DNA from: Schoenoplectus triqueter | Lineage: Eukaryota; Streptophyta; Magnoliopsida; Poales; Cyperaceae | DNA length: 23,430 bases | Assembly: GCA_964058805.1 (NCBI GenBank) | Contig: CAXKVV010001926.1 | Span: forward strand, 1-23,430 | Reading direction: 5' to 3' | Shown here: positions 9,787 to 20,350 of the stretch, one piece after another | How positions within the stretch are numbered: the first letter of the stretch is position 1 | Layout of the letters: each line of letters opens with the position of its first letter | The notes under the pieces: model-generated | What the model was told of the DNA's origin: nothing | Seen by the model: the letters and a program-made list of their open reading frames with translations, nothing else | Databases searched by the model: none | Position numbers and translations under genes: made by a program

Positions 9787-10088
9787 GAAAAATAATGTAA
9801 ATAAAAAGAAAAGTAATACATAACACTTCATAATAACAATACAACACAGTTAATAAAAATCAGAGACAACACATTAAGATTCATCACACATCATTATCTC
9901 ATTTGTCATCTGCATTATTTAAAAAAATAATTCAGTAATATAATCATATAAACAATGATAAATAATAAATATACAAGTAAAATCGATGAGTAAATTCTCA
10001 AATATCCAACACAATCGATGAAATAGTTAAATGGTTAGCATATGGTTAACCATTTAACTGTTTCTTGTTGTGTATATAAACAATGATA
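9787..10088. other. Filler DNA replacing the reverse transcriptase core
   Basis: Copia homology stops at the GYT of LVAKGYT (about 10089) and resumes at 9786. The roughly 270 residues of the polymerase palm, including the YVDD region, should lie between them but are absent; about 300 bp of AT-rich unrelated sequence is present instead. It holds a 15-bp direct repeat, TATAAACAATGATAA, at 9947-9961 and 10075-10089, and between the copies an 18-bp inverted repeat with one mismatch (10020-10037 and 10047-10064). Confidence 0.75.
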
Positions 10089-11915
10089 AGTATACCCCTT
10101 AGCAACAAGGCGTGCCTTATACCTGTCAATTGAGCCGTCAGCTAGACGTTTAATCTTGAGAACCCATTTGTTCCCAATTGCCTTACGTCCTTCTGGGAGA
10201 TCAACTAATTCCCAAACATTATTTGATCTCATTGACTCCATTTCTTCTTCCATTGCTTTCATCCATTTCTCTTTAGAAGGACAAGTGAGAGCCTCTCGAA
10301 TATTTGTTAGCTCTTCTTCATCTTGCATGACAATCATGTAAAATTCATTATCAATTGGAAAATGACGTTTAGGAACTCTAGCATGGTTGCTCTGTCTAAT
10401 TTGTGATTGTGCTGAGCTTGGCTCGGCATCATCTGCTAATTTTCTCCCATTTGGATGAGATACTGTTGGAGGTTCAGGAATATGCAGTAAACGATTTGCA
10501 ACAATCAAATCATTTTGTTCATCTACCTCATATAGAGAAAAATCCTGAACTATCTCACCCTTTCTTGAAAATTCATTTTCTAAAAAAATGACATCTCGTG
10601 ACTCAAATTCTGTTACACTCCCACTTGATTGTTCACCAATGAACACATAACCTTTGGAATGTTCAGAGTATCGTATAAATATACTCTTTTTACCTCGTGG
10701 ACCTAATTTATCATGCTGATGAGACATATCATGAACAAAAGCAGTACATTCCCAAGGTCTCAAATTACTAAGATCTGGTTTTCTATTATTCCAAAGTTCG
10801 TAAGGAGTAGAAGAAACAGATTTAGAGGGTACACGGTTTAGAATATAAACAACAGTCAACAATGCATCACCCCAAAAAGTGATTGGCAGATTTGCTTGAA
10901 CCATCATTGACCTAACCATTTCTAAAAGAGTTCGATTTCTCCTTTCAGCTACTCCATTTTATTGTGGAGTATATGGTATGGTCAATTGCCTAAGTATTCC
11001 TTTTTCTTCGCACATTTGTTTGAATTCATCAGATAAATATTCGCGACCACGATCCGTTCTTAAGGCCTTAACCTTTCTGTCTAATTGATTTTCAACAAAA
11101 ATAATAAATTTCTTAAAGCATGCAAGAGCTTCAGATTTATGAGATATCAAATAGACATAACCGTATCGTGTATAATCATCAATGAAGGTGATAAAATATC
11201 TACCTCCATGTCGTGCCCTCACATTCATTGGTCCACAAATGTCTGAATGAATTAATTGCAATGGAAATTTAGATCTAGTTCCTGTTCCGAATGGTTTTCT
11301 TGCCATTTTTCTTTTTAAACAATTTTCACATGTTGGTAGACTAACCCGTTCAAGATGGCCTAGTAAGCCTTCTTTGGCTAATCTATCCATCATTTGTTGT
11401 CCAATATGACCTAATCTCATATACCATACATTCACATCAGTATTATCATTAGCATATGTAATTAAAGAAAAATGAGTATTATAAGAAGTCATTATATTAA
11501 CAACATCTAAAATAATAAAACCATTTGATACATATCCATAACCATAACATACATCATCCAGATACAACTTAATACTAGTACTGCACATGTTCAAAGTAAA
11601 TCCAAATCTAAGAAGAACAACAACAGATACAAGATTTCGTCGAATTTCAGGTGCAAAGAGAACATCATGTAAGAGAAGGGTTCGACCATCACGCATATCC
11701 AACTTGCATGTGCCTATACCCTTGACCGGTACATGAGAATTATTTCCTACATAAAGCCATTTTGATCCTTGAGGAATTCGACGAAAATTCACAAACAAGT
11801 CACGATCTTTGGCTACATGGTCTGTTGCCCCTGAGTCTACAGTCCACAAAGGATAAGAATCAGCCATAAAAATAGAACTGGAAACATATGAAAAATATAA
11901 AATATTTTCTATTAT
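10089..11915 (-). pseudogene. Copia pol fragment: protease, integrase, RT start
   Basis: The frame begins after the gag stop and includes WTVDSGATDHV (aspartic protease D-S-G), the GAG-pre-integrase region ending in CENCLKRKM, and the integrase core with HSDICGPM and LRTDRGREYLS (first two catalytic Asp). A TAA at 10959-10961 replaces the codon after PYTPQ; the frame then continues with [10 protein letters not shown], which carries the catalytic Glu. Next comes the reverse transcriptase start, with [10 protein letters not shown] and LVAKGYT, where homology ends. The first His of the integrase HHCC site is also lost: it reads WYMRLGH where copia elements normally have WHxRLGH. So there are a premature stop, a damaged zinc site and a missing polymerase core. 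Confidence 0.9.
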
Positions 11916-12360
11916 CTATACCTTGCGGGGCTCATTGCATTCACGAGCATAGTGACCTTTCTTGCCACAATTGAAACATTTGATCTTGGCCTTGTTATGC
12001 TTCTTAGAACTGTTCTGAGAAGCCTTTCTCTTGCCATGATACTGTCCCTTATACTTTTTCTCTTGATTTCCCTTTCCCTTGCCATAATTTGACTTACGTT
12101 TCTGACCTTGTCCTCCATGAGAACTTGAACCGGCCAAATGCACAGTAGTTTCAGTTTCCTGAGGTTTTGATGCCTCAATACGATCTTCCTCAAGTTCTAA
12201 ATGCCTGACAGCATCGTTGAGAGTTTTAATACCCTCATTATGAGTTAAATTCACTTTCATGTGTTCCCATGTATAAGAAAGTGAACGAATCACTGCTTGA
12301 ACTTGCTGTTCATCAGTCAAAATATGGCCAACATCATTCAACTCACTAATAATGATGATA
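11916..12360 (-). pseudogene. Copia gag fragment with zinc knuckle
   Basis: About 148 residues match the C-terminal half of copia Gag: SELNDVGHILTDEQQVQAVI, WEHMKVNLTHNEGIKT, LELEEDRIEA, a Lys/Gly-rich basic stretch and the CCHC knuckle CFNCGKKGHYAREC. Upstream of about 12350 the homology stops and unrelated AT-rich DNA begins, so the N-terminal half is deleted. The frame ends in TAG at 11918-11916, in the same frame as the downstream protease; plant copia elements usually run straight through, so the TAG is most simply a nonsense mutation. Confidence 0.85.
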
Positions 12361-12509
12361 CGCCTATATTAAATGAAGAAATTTGATATATCTAGAGTAA
12401 TCATTAACGTACAATCGTTCGAGTTCCTTTATAAAGGACGGGGTTGAAGTCCTTATAAAGATTTTTTATTTTAAAAAGAATTAAAATGAACACTAATCTA
12501 CTTATCTAA
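12361..12509. other. Short spacer between copia break and Harbinger end
   Basis: This AT-rich spacer has no coding content. It holds a perfect 14-bp palindrome, TCCTTTATAAAGGA, at 12425-12438. It is neither gag nor Harbinger, and DNA right of the Harbinger element does not resume gag, so the two elements appear to be neighbours and not one inserted into the other. Confidence 0.5.
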
Positions 12510-13603
12510 GGGTTTGTTTGACAAATTAAGAAATAACTCTAGAATAATGATAAAAATAGAATAGTGTTTAAAATAGTATAATTTTGAAAGAGTGGTAGAA
12601 GAATGATATGGTTGATTATTAGGATGAACAAAAGTTCCGTTTGACAAAACACTAGCAGGAGTAACAAATAAAAAAATATATTAAATATTCCTAGTATGAT
12701 GTAATATCAAAAATACCCCTTATATCATATATCAAAAAAATCCTAAGGGACATATCTCACCTAACAAGAAACGCCTGAGGGACATATCCGCCCTTGCAAT
12801 ACGGCCCAAGGCAGGGAACCCACGTTGCCATGATAAATTCGCCTTTAGTTCCTCTCAACTGCTCTCCATCTCTCGCCTTTAGTTCCTCTTTTTTTCTCCT
12901 TTCTATCTCTGCATTTCCTCTCACCTTTCCTGGCATCTTCATCTCCTTTCTCTTTGTTGATCGATGGAGATGGACAAGGTAGGTCGGAGATGGATCGTCG
13001 ATCTGGCAGTTTGTACTCGAGTAGTTCAACGACACGCTTGTGCGCATCCTCTTAGTCGTTGTTGTGATTTCTTTTGTCTTAGCATGGTATTTCTAATTCT
13101 TATATCCTGACTGACCTTTTTACCGTGCTTAAATAGTGAAGATTTAAATCTAATTTTTACCATTACTCTTGGTGCTTTATTTCCTAATAAGTTGTAATGA
13201 TTTATAGTTACCATTACAAATTGCTATTAGTATATCATATTAACAACGTATATTTAATGTTATCATTATCATTGTTGGGTTGTGTTTTAAGAATACAACC
13301 TTCTCAATTGTTGCAAGATTTGTTAGTATAAATGTTGAAGGATTGTTAGAGTAGACCTTTGTACATGAAAATTTTTTGGTGCAAATAAGTATATATGTAG
13401 TGAGAGAAACTAATATTTATTTTATTTTCATTCGACCTTGGAATCAAACTGATTAGACTAATTAAAATTACAACACTACCCTAGTATTAATCTTCTTTCT
13501 GTTGTGAAATTTACTAGTTGAATTTAGCTCCTTTATTCAAGTTCTTTTAAAATATTGCCTGATGTAGTTTGTTACAATTTATCATGTTTTTCAATGTTTG
13601 TAG

Positions 13604-14906
13604 GTGATGGACAGCGACGATGAGAATATATTTTTTATTAGAAATAATATGCAGGTAATCACAGCCATAAACACAGTCGTACAAGCTGTTGTGGCAACTT
13701 CAAGAGAACAGACTCAAAAATTAGAAATGATAGACCATTTTCAGGTAGAAATCTAATTATAGATATTTTGGAAGGGCATCCTCTCAGATGTCATGACCTA
13801 TTTTGAATGAGTCAAACAAACTTTAGGCTCTTATGTGATGAAGTAGTGCAAAAGAGAATTATTAAAACAGATGAAGTTTCCGTAGAAGAACAAGTTGGAA
13901 TATTTTTGCAAATACTTGTCCATTCAACAACAATGAGGAAAGTGGGCGAGGATTTTCAACGTTCCTTAGAAATCGTTCATAGATGTTTCAAAGATGTGTT
14001 GCGCAGTGTACTCCGTATGCGCAACGAGTACATGCAGATGGCAGGAGCCAACACATCTATACCTGCACAAGTCTTAGAAGGATCTCCTTTCTTTCCTTTT
14101 AAGGTCAACATTTATGATCTTAACTTTTTAAGTTTGTTCTCTTTCAACATTTATGATGAACTTTTTAACTTTTATTTTTGAAAGCTTAACAATATTTTAT
14201 TTCTATTTCATTAATTAGAATGCCTTAGGAGCAATTGACGGAATTTATGTTCCTTGCTTTCTACCATCGGTGGAAGAGAGAGAAGGAAAGATGACGTTGT
14301 AGAAAAGGTTACATGGCACAAAATGTCTTAACTGCTATAGATTTCGATGGTAACTTTGTATATGTACTTGCAGGGTTTGAGGGTGCTGCTCATGATAACA
14401 TTGTTTTGCGAGCTGCACTTTCTAGATTCAATTTCCAAGTTCCACAAGATAGGTTTTATCTAGCTGATTTGGGTTATGCAAATACAAGAAATTTCATAAC
14501 TCCATATCGCAACCATCCCTATTGGCTAGAGACATTCAGACGACGATCAAGAGCAAATAGATATCAGTCTCCGGAAGACCTGTTCAACCACAAACATGCA
14601 CAATTACGGAACATCGTGGAGAGGACATTCAAATTCTGAAAAAAAAGGTTCAAAATTCTGGAATTAAAGCGGCCTTATGATTATAAGCGACAGTGCAAGA
14701 TTGTAATAGTGTGTTGCGTTCTTCATAACTTCATCAGGAAGCATACTGGTTTCGAAGAAGAGGAGGATGAAGTTGGTGAGGAACCATATGTTCCAGACCC
14801 GATCACAACAATATATATTGATGTAGATACAACAAATATAGGTGCAACCATCAGACAAGAGATTAGAGATTTGTTATGGGCGCATTGTGCAAACATTAGT
14901 GATTAG
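13604..14906 (+). pseudogene. Harbinger DDE transposase (ALP1-like), decayed
   Basis: Homology to plant Harbinger (DDE_Tnp_4) transposases runs from an exon opening GTG-ATG-GAC (acceptor AG at 13602-13603) through SVEEQVGIFLQILVH and RSLEIVHRCFKDVL, a GT-AG intron at 14104-14218, then NALGAIDGIYVPCF (first D), AQNVLTAIDFDGNFVYVLAG, YLADLGYANTRNFITPY (second D), HAQLRNIVERTF (E) and CCVLHNFIRKH, ending at TAG 14904-14906. Breaks: a frame change between about 13750 and 13772 with stops, TGA at 13804-13806, a frameshift just before 14302 (the frame closes at TAG 14300-14302 and homology resumes in another frame), and TGA at 14637-14639. All three DDE residues survive. A tiny first coding exon (ATG 12964, donor at 12979) would join in frame but is inference. 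Confidence 0.88.
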
Positions 14907-16147
14907 TAATTCGTACTATCTTGAATGATTGCTTGCTTTAGTAATTCAGATGTGAATTAGGTTGACGGATACTTAGTAATTCAGATGTGAGATTTTTAAT
15001 GTTACCATATTCTGACCTCAAGGTCTTGATCTGATTTTTAATTGAATCAAGGCATCGATGGCCAAAATTACCGGAACTTAGGAATGCCTTAAAAATTTGA
15101 TTCCATTATGTCGATGTAAATTTTAAGTCCGATCTCCCACAAATTGTTTGGTTGTATTGCACAACATTTAGTAGTTTTTCTATCTCATCCGTCGACCAGT
15201 TTCTTTTCAGATTTGAAAATTATTAGTTGAAATAGATAAATTAAGATAACTATGAAGTGAAATAAAAAACACTTTAAATGTGATATATTCAAGCTCTTAT
15301 TTATACATGGATAGTAACAAGAGACAATACCTTTTGTTAAATGTGCAAGAGGCAATACCTCACTGATTTCATAGTTGCACTTTCACTCTGCTCACTGCTG
15401 TCAGAAAACAAGAAAAATAACAACACTATAAAATTTTCAGCAACCTTCTTATCCTAGCCTAGAATATGAAGTTCTCTCATTATTTGTTGTTGATTCACAT
15501 ACCAAAAAAATGAATAATTAAAATTACATTAGTTAAACTCTACCTACACGTAAATTGCCAAATAAATCATTTATGTACATTTTGAGAGGTAATCAAGTAC
15601 AAAAAGTTTTGTAGAAGTCAGTAATAAATACAACTCGACACATAAGGCAAATCCAAATTATTGTTTATAAGTTAGGGAAAAAATATCAAAATTCATCAAA
15701 TTTGAGCAAAAAATGCTTACATTTTGTGGAAGTACGGTGTGTGTGATAGAGATTCTAATTTTCAACCTATTAGGAGGAGACGCAAAAGAATAGCTATGGG
15801 AGGAGCCTGCAATCTAGGTTGTAGTTATTTTCATGGAGTAGTGGTTTTAGGATTGCTCGTTCTTTGACCCTTGCCTCTGTTGTCGTAGGTACTACAAACT
15901 AGGGTTCTGAATAAGGAGAGATGGGCGGTGGCCAGGTGGACATCGGGTGTCAAAAAATCAGCGAAAGGACGAGAGTTTACTTTTGATCTTCATTTTTCAA
16001 AGAGAGGTTTCTCGGCGAGCAGATCTACAGCGAAAGAGTTTTTGATTTTGTAGAGAAGGAAGAAAGGAAAATGATACGGAGGTACGAGGAGGGAAGAAAT
16101 ACAATAAAATAGGCAGAGTGTTGAGGGATAGTTGTAGAATTAAATTT
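14907..16147. other. Harbinger element 3' half, no gene recognised
   Basis: This part should hold the second Harbinger gene if it ever had one, but I recognise no Myb/SANT-like coding sequence. A GC-richer patch at 15760-16090 contains AACCCTAGTTTGTAG on the minus strand, which looks like a plant 5' UTR, so a decayed minus-strand gene start is possible. AGTAATTCAGATGTGA occurs twice near 14940-14990. Confidence 0.45.
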
Positions 16148-16171
16148 GCTGTTTCGCTAAGGCGAAACAGC
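16148..16171. repeat. Perfect stem-loop inside the Harbinger right end
   Basis: Arms GCTGTTTCGC (16148-16157) and GCGAAACAGC (16162-16171) are exact reverse complements around TAAG. It lies about 150 bp inside the element's right end. It may be a subterminal feature of this family; no T-run follows that would suggest a terminator. Confidence 0.8.
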
Positions 16172-16323
16172 GTATTCTCGTATTCCAGCCCCAGATTGGT
16201 ATACCGGAAGAGCGTAAGTTGATTGTTATTTCAAAGTTTTAATATTTGTTTGGCGTTTTTATTTTATTGGAATAGTGTGCTATTCCGATATTCTGGCTGG
16301 AATTTGGATTGTCAAACAGACCC

Positions 16324-16689
16324 TTAGGTAAAATTGTATTCAAATTATAAACAGTTTTTCCAAGCAATCCAGCAATGCACACGTGATGATATTTCTATCC
16401 TTTGAGCATTTTTAAATTGATTTGAAAGATATTGTAGAAGTTGCCGAATAATTTCATTATCAAAAAATTACAATCATTAATTTTTTTATTGTACAACCTC
16501 TTTATATTAGTAGTCACATCCGATATTCAGTTCTTTTAAGGTGTAAAATATCTCCTCTCAGTGTTCATCGGGATTGGAATCTGTAAACTTAATACTTGTG
16601 ATGATATCACTAATCATTTTGTGATGAACACCACATTTAAGATTATATCATCATTGTTAAAATGATCCATTTGTATATTATATTATATA
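16324..16689. other. AT-rich intergenic DNA, no gene seen
   Basis: I see no open frame or repeat of note. It links the Harbinger element and the second Mutator-type MITE. Confidence 0.5.
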
Positions 16690-17082
16690 GGTTGGGGATC
16701 AAGTGACAATCATTTATTTTGACAATCTTAAGAGTTAAGTCCTAATATCTGACTTTATATAAATTCATAAAAATAAAAAAACTTTATAAATATATTCTTA
16801 AGAGTATGGATTGATTATGTTTTAAGTTTCATGCAGTTTGAATATCATTTAAATTCCATCAAATATCATTAAATTTAAATCATTAAAATTATTATATAAT
16901 TTTGATATTTTTTATGGAATATCAATTACATTCATATCGTATGAAATTCAAAAAACAATCAATCTATAAGCTTAAAAATATGTTTATAAATTTTATTTTT
17001 CTATTTTTAACATTTTCTATGAATTTATATCAAGTTGGATGTCAAAGTGATCAGAATAAATGATTGTCAAGGGATCTCGCCC
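16690..17082. mobile_element. Mutator-type MITE with perfect 9-bp target duplication
   Basis: TATTATATA occurs directly outside both ends (16681-16689 and 17083-17091). The left end reads GGTTGGGGATCAAGTGACAA and the right, reverse-complemented, GGGCGAGATCCCTTGACAA; the arms remain alignable for roughly 190 bp each, with shared words ACAATCATTTATT, ATATAAATTCATA and GATTGATT. The element is 393 bp with no coding sequence. The 9-bp duplication is the signature of Mutator-like elements. The flank is AT-rich, so some chance match is possible, but nine of nine at the exact arm ends is convincing. Confidence 0.8.
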
Positions 17083-19319
17083 TATTATATATTATTACAG
17101 TTTAATTTACAGCTATTATTTACATGTTTTTAACCCATATATAATTTTAAATTGTTAGACAATACAAATTTTCATTTTAGAAATATGCGAGCAAATATGT
17201 AAACTAAAAAGCTTGGTCCGAAGTATATACCATAATATCCTAAATCTTAAATTTCACTCCTTGTTGTTAACTTTTATTGCAAGACTAGCTCTTTTAAATA
17301 ATTAAACGTGACATCTCTTTTATATTAAACAATTCAATAGGCAAATGACATTGTTTTCTACCTTTTAGTTAATGCTCCATTAAAATTGATACAAATGACC
17401 AATTAATTGGGCTGGTCAAGGTGGTAAGTAGGTATCATTGACATGCAATTGGCTTTCAAGTAAAACAAAATATAATTATTTCATCGAGATATAAATGACA
17501 TATTTTATAGCGAGCAATTTAATAGGTTGGTGACATTGTAGTAACTTTTAGTTAATGCAAATTGATTTGGACGTAGACACCATTTATTTTGACTGTTGAC
17601 ATGACGAAAGGGAAAACGAGAGATCATTTTATGATATTGCATTTCAAGTCCGATAAAAAAACAATTTATTATTATTACATCACAAGATTTATTCAGAATA
17701 ATGCTATCCAAGTGATTATGGTGTTAAAATTCATAAAGAGAATTAAGTTTTTAAAATTTTTAAATATGACACATCAATATATCATCACTGTTCTCATCAT
17801 TAATCTTATTTAAAATTTAAATCTAATGATTCATATATAATTTTCTCTCTTCTCATTTAAAATAGATGAGTGTGATATACTTGAGGTGAAATTTAACTCT
17901 TAATATGATTTTTTTTTAATTATTACATTTAATTATATTATTATTATATCTTTAGTATTTAAAAAATATGTTCAAAATTTTCTAAATGTCAAATTTATAT
18001 TGAATTTTTATATTTTTAATTATTTATTTGAGAACTATTTTGTCAGGAAACCGGAGTTATAGTCCAAGTTATTGTAATGCTTCAAGTCTAGTCCTGTCTA
18101 GCAGTAACTTCTCTAAAAAAATCTAATAGTAATTTTGTAACAACCCCTTCTAAATTTCGATCATATGCATAATACATAAAAGGATAAATTTTTAGACTTT
18201 TTAGTTATATCACATCATCAATATTTTCTATTACTTCTTTTGTTAAAATCACTTCATCTACTTTGAATTCGATGTGTTGTTGTAAATAATTCTTAAAAAT
18301 ATATAAAATTATATTTATCAATTTACGAAACAATCACATATGCATTTAACTGTTTCATTGAGTTTATTTGACATGCATATTTAAAGCTTAAGTAGAAAAG
18401 CATATATGAAGATTTTAGGAAAGAATTAGGCTAGATTAGAGTTGTAATAAATAAAAATAACCAAAATAGTCTTCAGATTAAACTGAGTAAAACAAAAGTA
18501 TTATGACCTAATCGTTGTAACAGATTAAATCAGTTCAGTACAAATTTTAGGGAAAACATAATGCTTATGTATACATTTCACTCTTATGGATGTTATATGT
18601 CTAAGATAAATTTTAACTTTTAAAATGATCCAAAAAATTTCTATCATCATTTATAAATTAGTTTTCCTTATTAACATACGCCTTTGTTATCTAAAAAAGA
18701 CATGTCTAAATTTGTCTTAACATAAAATTTTATTAAAAATATTTTTAATTATTTAATCTATAACTATTTTTTGTAGTGAAGTACGAGCAACTTAGTTTAA
18801 ATAATATGACGAGGCATCACTCGACAATAGTTATTTTGACCATCTTAATAACAATTTTCAAAAGGTTTCATATGTTGAAAATTATCAATATTTCTACTGT
18901 TCACATAGATGATTTTCATATAAATTTTATTCAATTTAAATATTATTTGATGATGCATTATAAATTATAAATTATAAATTAATTATTTACCGTTGAGTCA
19001 ATTCGTCAATTGATGAATGTAATAACGTATTCCAAAATTAAAATTTATTTTTTGAAGATGCTGATTGTTCGAAATATTGTACAGAGAGTTCTCAAACTAT
19101 GAACATGTCACGTGAATTCATATCATCTGGAGGTGCTGTACGGTGCAGTGTAATGCATAAATTGTTAGGTTGAAAAGTTTAGAAACTTAATCGCTCTCAT
19201 TTGGTGGAATAACAAAAAATTAGAATAGAATAGTTATTCTGATAAATTAATTTGTCAAATGAATTTTAAACTAAGTAGAAAAATGCAAGAATGTTAATTC
19301 AGTATATCAAGTTATAAGT
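17083..19319. other. AT-rich intergenic DNA, no gene seen
   Basis: Open frames are short, extremely AT-rich and motif-free. Notable items are a diverged direct duplication near 17330 and 17514, a triple ATAAATT run at about 18959-18980, and DNA at 19192-19260 (GGTGGAATAAC, AGAATAGAATAG) that may be a diverged terminus of the Harbinger-related MITE ending at 19880. Confidence 0.5.
17328..17572. repeat. Diverged direct repeat pair of about 60 bp
   Basis: Bases at about 17328-17390 and 17512-17572 share CAATT(C/T)AATAGG, TGACATTGT, CTTTTAGTTAATGC and AAATTGAT in the same order and orientation. Differences and gaps show the duplication is old. Confidence 0.6.
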
Positions 19320-19720
19320 AGTATATCGGATTATTTGATTATGTTGTATTATATTATTATATTATGATTATGATTTATTATTATATTATATTATTATAAT
19401 AATTATTATTATTATATTAACATCACTGTTAGTATTATTATTATATAATTAATGTAATAATTATTTATTATTATTATTATATTATAATAATTATGATTTT
19501 AATATTATATTATAAATATGATTATTTATTATTATTATATTATATTATATTTTTTTATTATTATTTTATTATTATATTATATTATATTATTATGATTATA
19601 ATTATTTTTTTATTATTATATTATAATTATATTATTATATTATGATTATGGATTATGATCATTATTATTATTACTATCATTATTATTTTACTATTATCAT
19701 CATCATCATTGTTAGTATCA
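19320..19720. repeat. Degenerate TTA/ATT low-complexity tract
   Basis: About 400 bp consists almost entirely of TTA, TATTA and ATTATA words, ending in a short ATC/CAT run near 19690-19710. It probably arose from an ATT microsatellite by repeated slippage. It lies within the presumed Harbinger-related MITE. Confidence 0.85.
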
Positions 19721-19739
19721 TAATTATTCATATTTTAAC

Positions 19740-19880
19740 TATTCTGATTAACAATTGTCAAACGATATTTTAACTCTTCCGAATAGTCAAAAATACTACT
19801 TTTTCAAAAATATACTATTTTATCACTCTTTCAAAATTACCACTCTTCCAAGGTTATTTCTTGATTTATCAAACGAACCC
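19740..19880 (-). mobile_element. Harbinger-related terminus (MITE end)
   Basis: Read on the minus strand from 19880, this begins GGGTTCGTTTGATAAATCAA, then GAAATAAC, and later TTTTGAAAGAGTG and AAAATAGTATA. The same words occur in the same order just inside the left end of the 12510-16323 element (AAGAAATAAC, AAAATAGTATAATTTTGAAAGA). It therefore looks like a non-autonomous relative mobilised by that transposase family. Its other end is not certain; a diverged candidate lies near 19192. Confidence 0.6.
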
Positions 19881-20350
19881 TTTGTGTATTAACAATTATG
19901 AATTCTTGAGATTTATAAACTCATGTATTTAAACAGGTGAGATGCATGCTTCTGCGTATTTCAACCAATTACAGAGGATTTATTCCTATATCACGTATGG
20001 TGTAATCGGAAATTATCCATGTTTTTCTGTTGCATGTGAGGTTCGGATTATTATCGGATGTAAATATGGATTCAGATACAAATTCAAATAATTAAAACAG
20101 GATCTGATTTTTTTTTTAAATTTGGAGATCTCACATCTGTTCCAAAAGCCTATTATATATTTTTAAATTGAACTTTTGATATAGGATTACAAATTTAATT
20201 AAGTTTATAGTTAATTTGGACTTGTGTTTTATGTTTTTCTATGATTTCTTAGTACATTTTAATTAATAATATAATAATAAAGAGTTATCAATTTTATAAT
20301 TAATATTTAAATTTTAATTCACTTCATCATAAAAAATATTATGTAATTAT
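19806..20350. repeat. Long direct repeat, copy A
   Basis: This stretch recurs at 22899-23430 with roughly 98% identity by eye. Differences are about eight substitutions, an 11-bp deletion in copy B near the Harbinger terminus, and T-run length. It starts inside the Harbinger-related MITE and runs through non-repetitive words such as GAGATGCATGCTTCTGCG and GGTGTAATCGGAAATTATCC. The end given is only where copy B leaves the window. Confidence 0.9.

Larger units (their letters stand above)
7803..12360 (-). mobile_element. Ty1/copia LTR retrotransposon, 5'-truncated and defective
   Basis: Reading on the minus strand, the order is: end of gag with zinc knuckle, protease, integrase, start of reverse transcriptase, a large internal loss, RNase H, a long 3' untranslated stretch, polypurine tract and LTR. 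Integrase before reverse transcriptase is the copia order. Gag homology stops near 12350-12360, so the N-terminal half of gag, the primer-binding site and the whole 5' LTR are missing. No target duplication can therefore be tested. In-frame stops and the reverse transcriptase loss make it non-autonomous. Protein wording is close to common plant copia lineages; I do not assign a lineage. Confidence 0.85.
12510..16323 (+). mobile_element. PIF/Harbinger DNA transposon, full length but inactive
   Basis: The left end GGGTTTGTTTGACAA (12510-12524) and the inverted right end (reverse complement GGGTCTGTTTGACAA, 16323-16309) agree in 14 of 15 positions. TAA lies outside the left end and TTA outside the right. 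PIF/Harbinger elements make 3-bp TTA/TAA target duplications, but here the two differ in the middle base, so the duplication is only approximate. The 3.8-kb body holds one DDE transposase pseudogene on the + strand. The second Harbinger protein (Myb/SANT-like) was not found. Extra GTTTGACAA-like words near the left end (around 12650) resemble subterminal binding repeats. Confidence 0.8.

Noticed and set aside
10156..10591. Plus-strand open frames of about 60 residues
   Set aside because: They are antisense to the copia integrase/RT region and show no motifs.
12425..12438. Palindrome TCCTTTATAAAGGA as a regulatory site or terminator
   Set aside because: Short palindromes of A/T-rich words are expected by chance here, and no gene uses it.
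12794..12982. Plus-strand 62-codon frame left of the transposase
   Set aside because: It is CT-rich and motif-free, in the likely 5' leader of the Harbinger transposase; the only interesting part is a possible tiny coding exon in another frame.
12361..16689. Harbinger inserted into the copia gag
   Set aside because: Gag homology ends about 150 bp before the Harbinger end and does not resume after its right end, so a simple insertion into gag does not fit.
18776..18970. Plus-strand 64-codon frame
   Set aside because: Its Ile/His/Phe-rich composition reflects AT-rich DNA, and there is no homology signal.
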